A stretch of 7,032 nt of DNA from MGR-bin208 sp043780275 (GTDB lineage Bacteria > Bacteroidota > Bacteroidia > Chitinophagales > Chitinophagaceae). Both the position numbers and the translations under genes were made by a program. The first letter of the stretch is position 1. Every line of letters begins with the position of its first letter. Where the stretch lies: positions 1 to 7,032 of the forward strand of contig JAYWCV010000236.1 of the NCBI GenBank assembly GCA_043780275.1, read 5' to 3'. Below the pieces are notes generated by a model. That model made no database searches, was not told the origin of the DNA, and was given only the letters and a program-made list of their open reading frames with translations. Of the stretch, positions 6,484 through 7,032 are shown piece by piece.

Positions 6484-7032
6484 ATGAAACCAATTCTTCT
6501 TATATTTTTAACCCTTATTGTTGCTTGTTCATCTTTAAATAAAACTGAAGAGAACAAACGGTATGAAGAACTGGCACAAAGAGTAACTATCATAAGAGAC
6601 CGCTGGGGTATTCCTCACATTTATGGCAAAACAGATGCTGATGCTGTATTCGGGTTGATGTATGCCCAATGTGAAGAAAGCTTTGAAAGGGTGGAAAGAA
6701 ATTACCTGCAAATTCTGGGAAGAATGGCTGAACTGGAAGGCGAAGCTTATTTATACCAGGATCTGCAGATGAAAATCATTTATGACACATCTGCTGCCAT
6801 TGCAGATTATCATAAAGCTCCTGCTTGGTTAAAGAAATTGCTTCATGCATTTGCAGATGGCATCAATTATTACCTGTATAAACATCCCGAAGTGAAACCG
6901 CTGGCTTTAACACATTTTGAGCCATGGTTCCCTCTTCTGTTTACTGATGGCGCCTATGTTTTTACCAATACCGGTGGACTGGAATCAGAGGATATGCAGA
7001 ATTTGTATGGCACTAATTTTCCGGTTTCGCAT
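6484..7032 (+). CDS. Penicillin acylase family lipoprotein (N-terminal part, cut by window end)
   Basis: An open frame of 183 codons runs without a stop to the window edge. It starts with a lipoprotein signal (MKPILLIFLTLIVAC, lipobox IVAC, lipidated residue C15), so the product is probably anchored to a membrane facing the periplasm or cell surface. From residue ~33 it matches the alpha-chain start of penicillin/acyl-homoserine-lactone acylases (S45, Ntn hydrolases): VTIIRDRWGIPHIYGKTDADAVFGLMYAQ (in part), then the conserved ERNYLQILGRMAELEG segment. Such enzymes are ~700-800 residues, are cut autocatalytically and use a Ser at the beta-chain start; that Ser lies beyond this window. Substrate cannot be predicted: amide-linked acyl groups in general, from beta-lactams to homoserine lactones or peptides. 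The ATG at 6484 is chosen because it gives the complete lipoprotein signal. Confidence 0.85.
   Translation, partial: MKPILLIFLTLIVACSSLNKTEENKRYEELAQRVTIIRDRWGIPHIYGKTDADAVFGLMYAQCEESFERVERNYLQILGRMAELEGEAYLYQDLQMKIIYDTSAAIADYHKAPAWLKKLLHAFADGINYYLYKHPEVKPLALTHFEPWFPLLFTDGAYVFTNTGGLESEDMQNLYGTNFPVSH

Noticed and set aside
1..7032. CRISPR array, tRNA, rRNA, riboswitch, insertion sequence or phage genes
   Set aside because: I looked for regularly spaced repeats, cloverleaf-like segments, transposase or integrase motifs and conserved aptamer cores by eye on both strands and found none.

Overview
The window looks like a chromosomal stretch from a low-GC Bacteroidota bacterium, most likely near Chitinophagaceae. 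The evidence is AT-rich intergenic DNA, starts without Shine-Dalgarno sequences, a four-helix LytS-type kinase paired with a LytTR regulator, and two DUF418 membrane proteins of Bacteroidota style. The taxonomy is inferred from protein style, not from a marker gene.

Layout: positions 1-306 hold no convincing gene. The first ~65 bases carry two short palindromes resembling the REP-like intergenic repeats of this phylum. A two-gene plus-strand operon follows: a membrane histidine kinase (307-1374) and its LytTR response regulator (1380-2111), 5 bases apart. A long perfect hairpin (2119-2167) closes the operon. Next is an exported M28 zinc peptidase (2214-3497). It converges on two minus-strand genes, and the stop codons of the convergent pair lie in opposite arms of one inverted repeat (3486-3534).

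The minus-strand pair (transcribed 6317 to 3528) encodes two diverged paralogues of the DUF418/YeiB-like multipass membrane family, 33 bases apart and probably co-transcribed. A 166-base divergent intergenic region separates them from a plus-strand gene (6484 to the window end). That gene encodes the N-terminal part of a lipoprotein of the penicillin acylase (Ntn-hydrolase) family and is cut by the window edge.

Functionally, the kinase and regulator are a clear signalling pair of unknown stimulus. The other genes concern the cell envelope or periplasm: a peptidase, DUF418 proteins from a group related to membrane acyltransferases, and an acylase. I see no mobile-element gene, RNA gene or CRISPR array, and no compelling new system. 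The most unusual points are the tandem DUF418 pair divergent from an acylase, and the palindromic intergenic elements.
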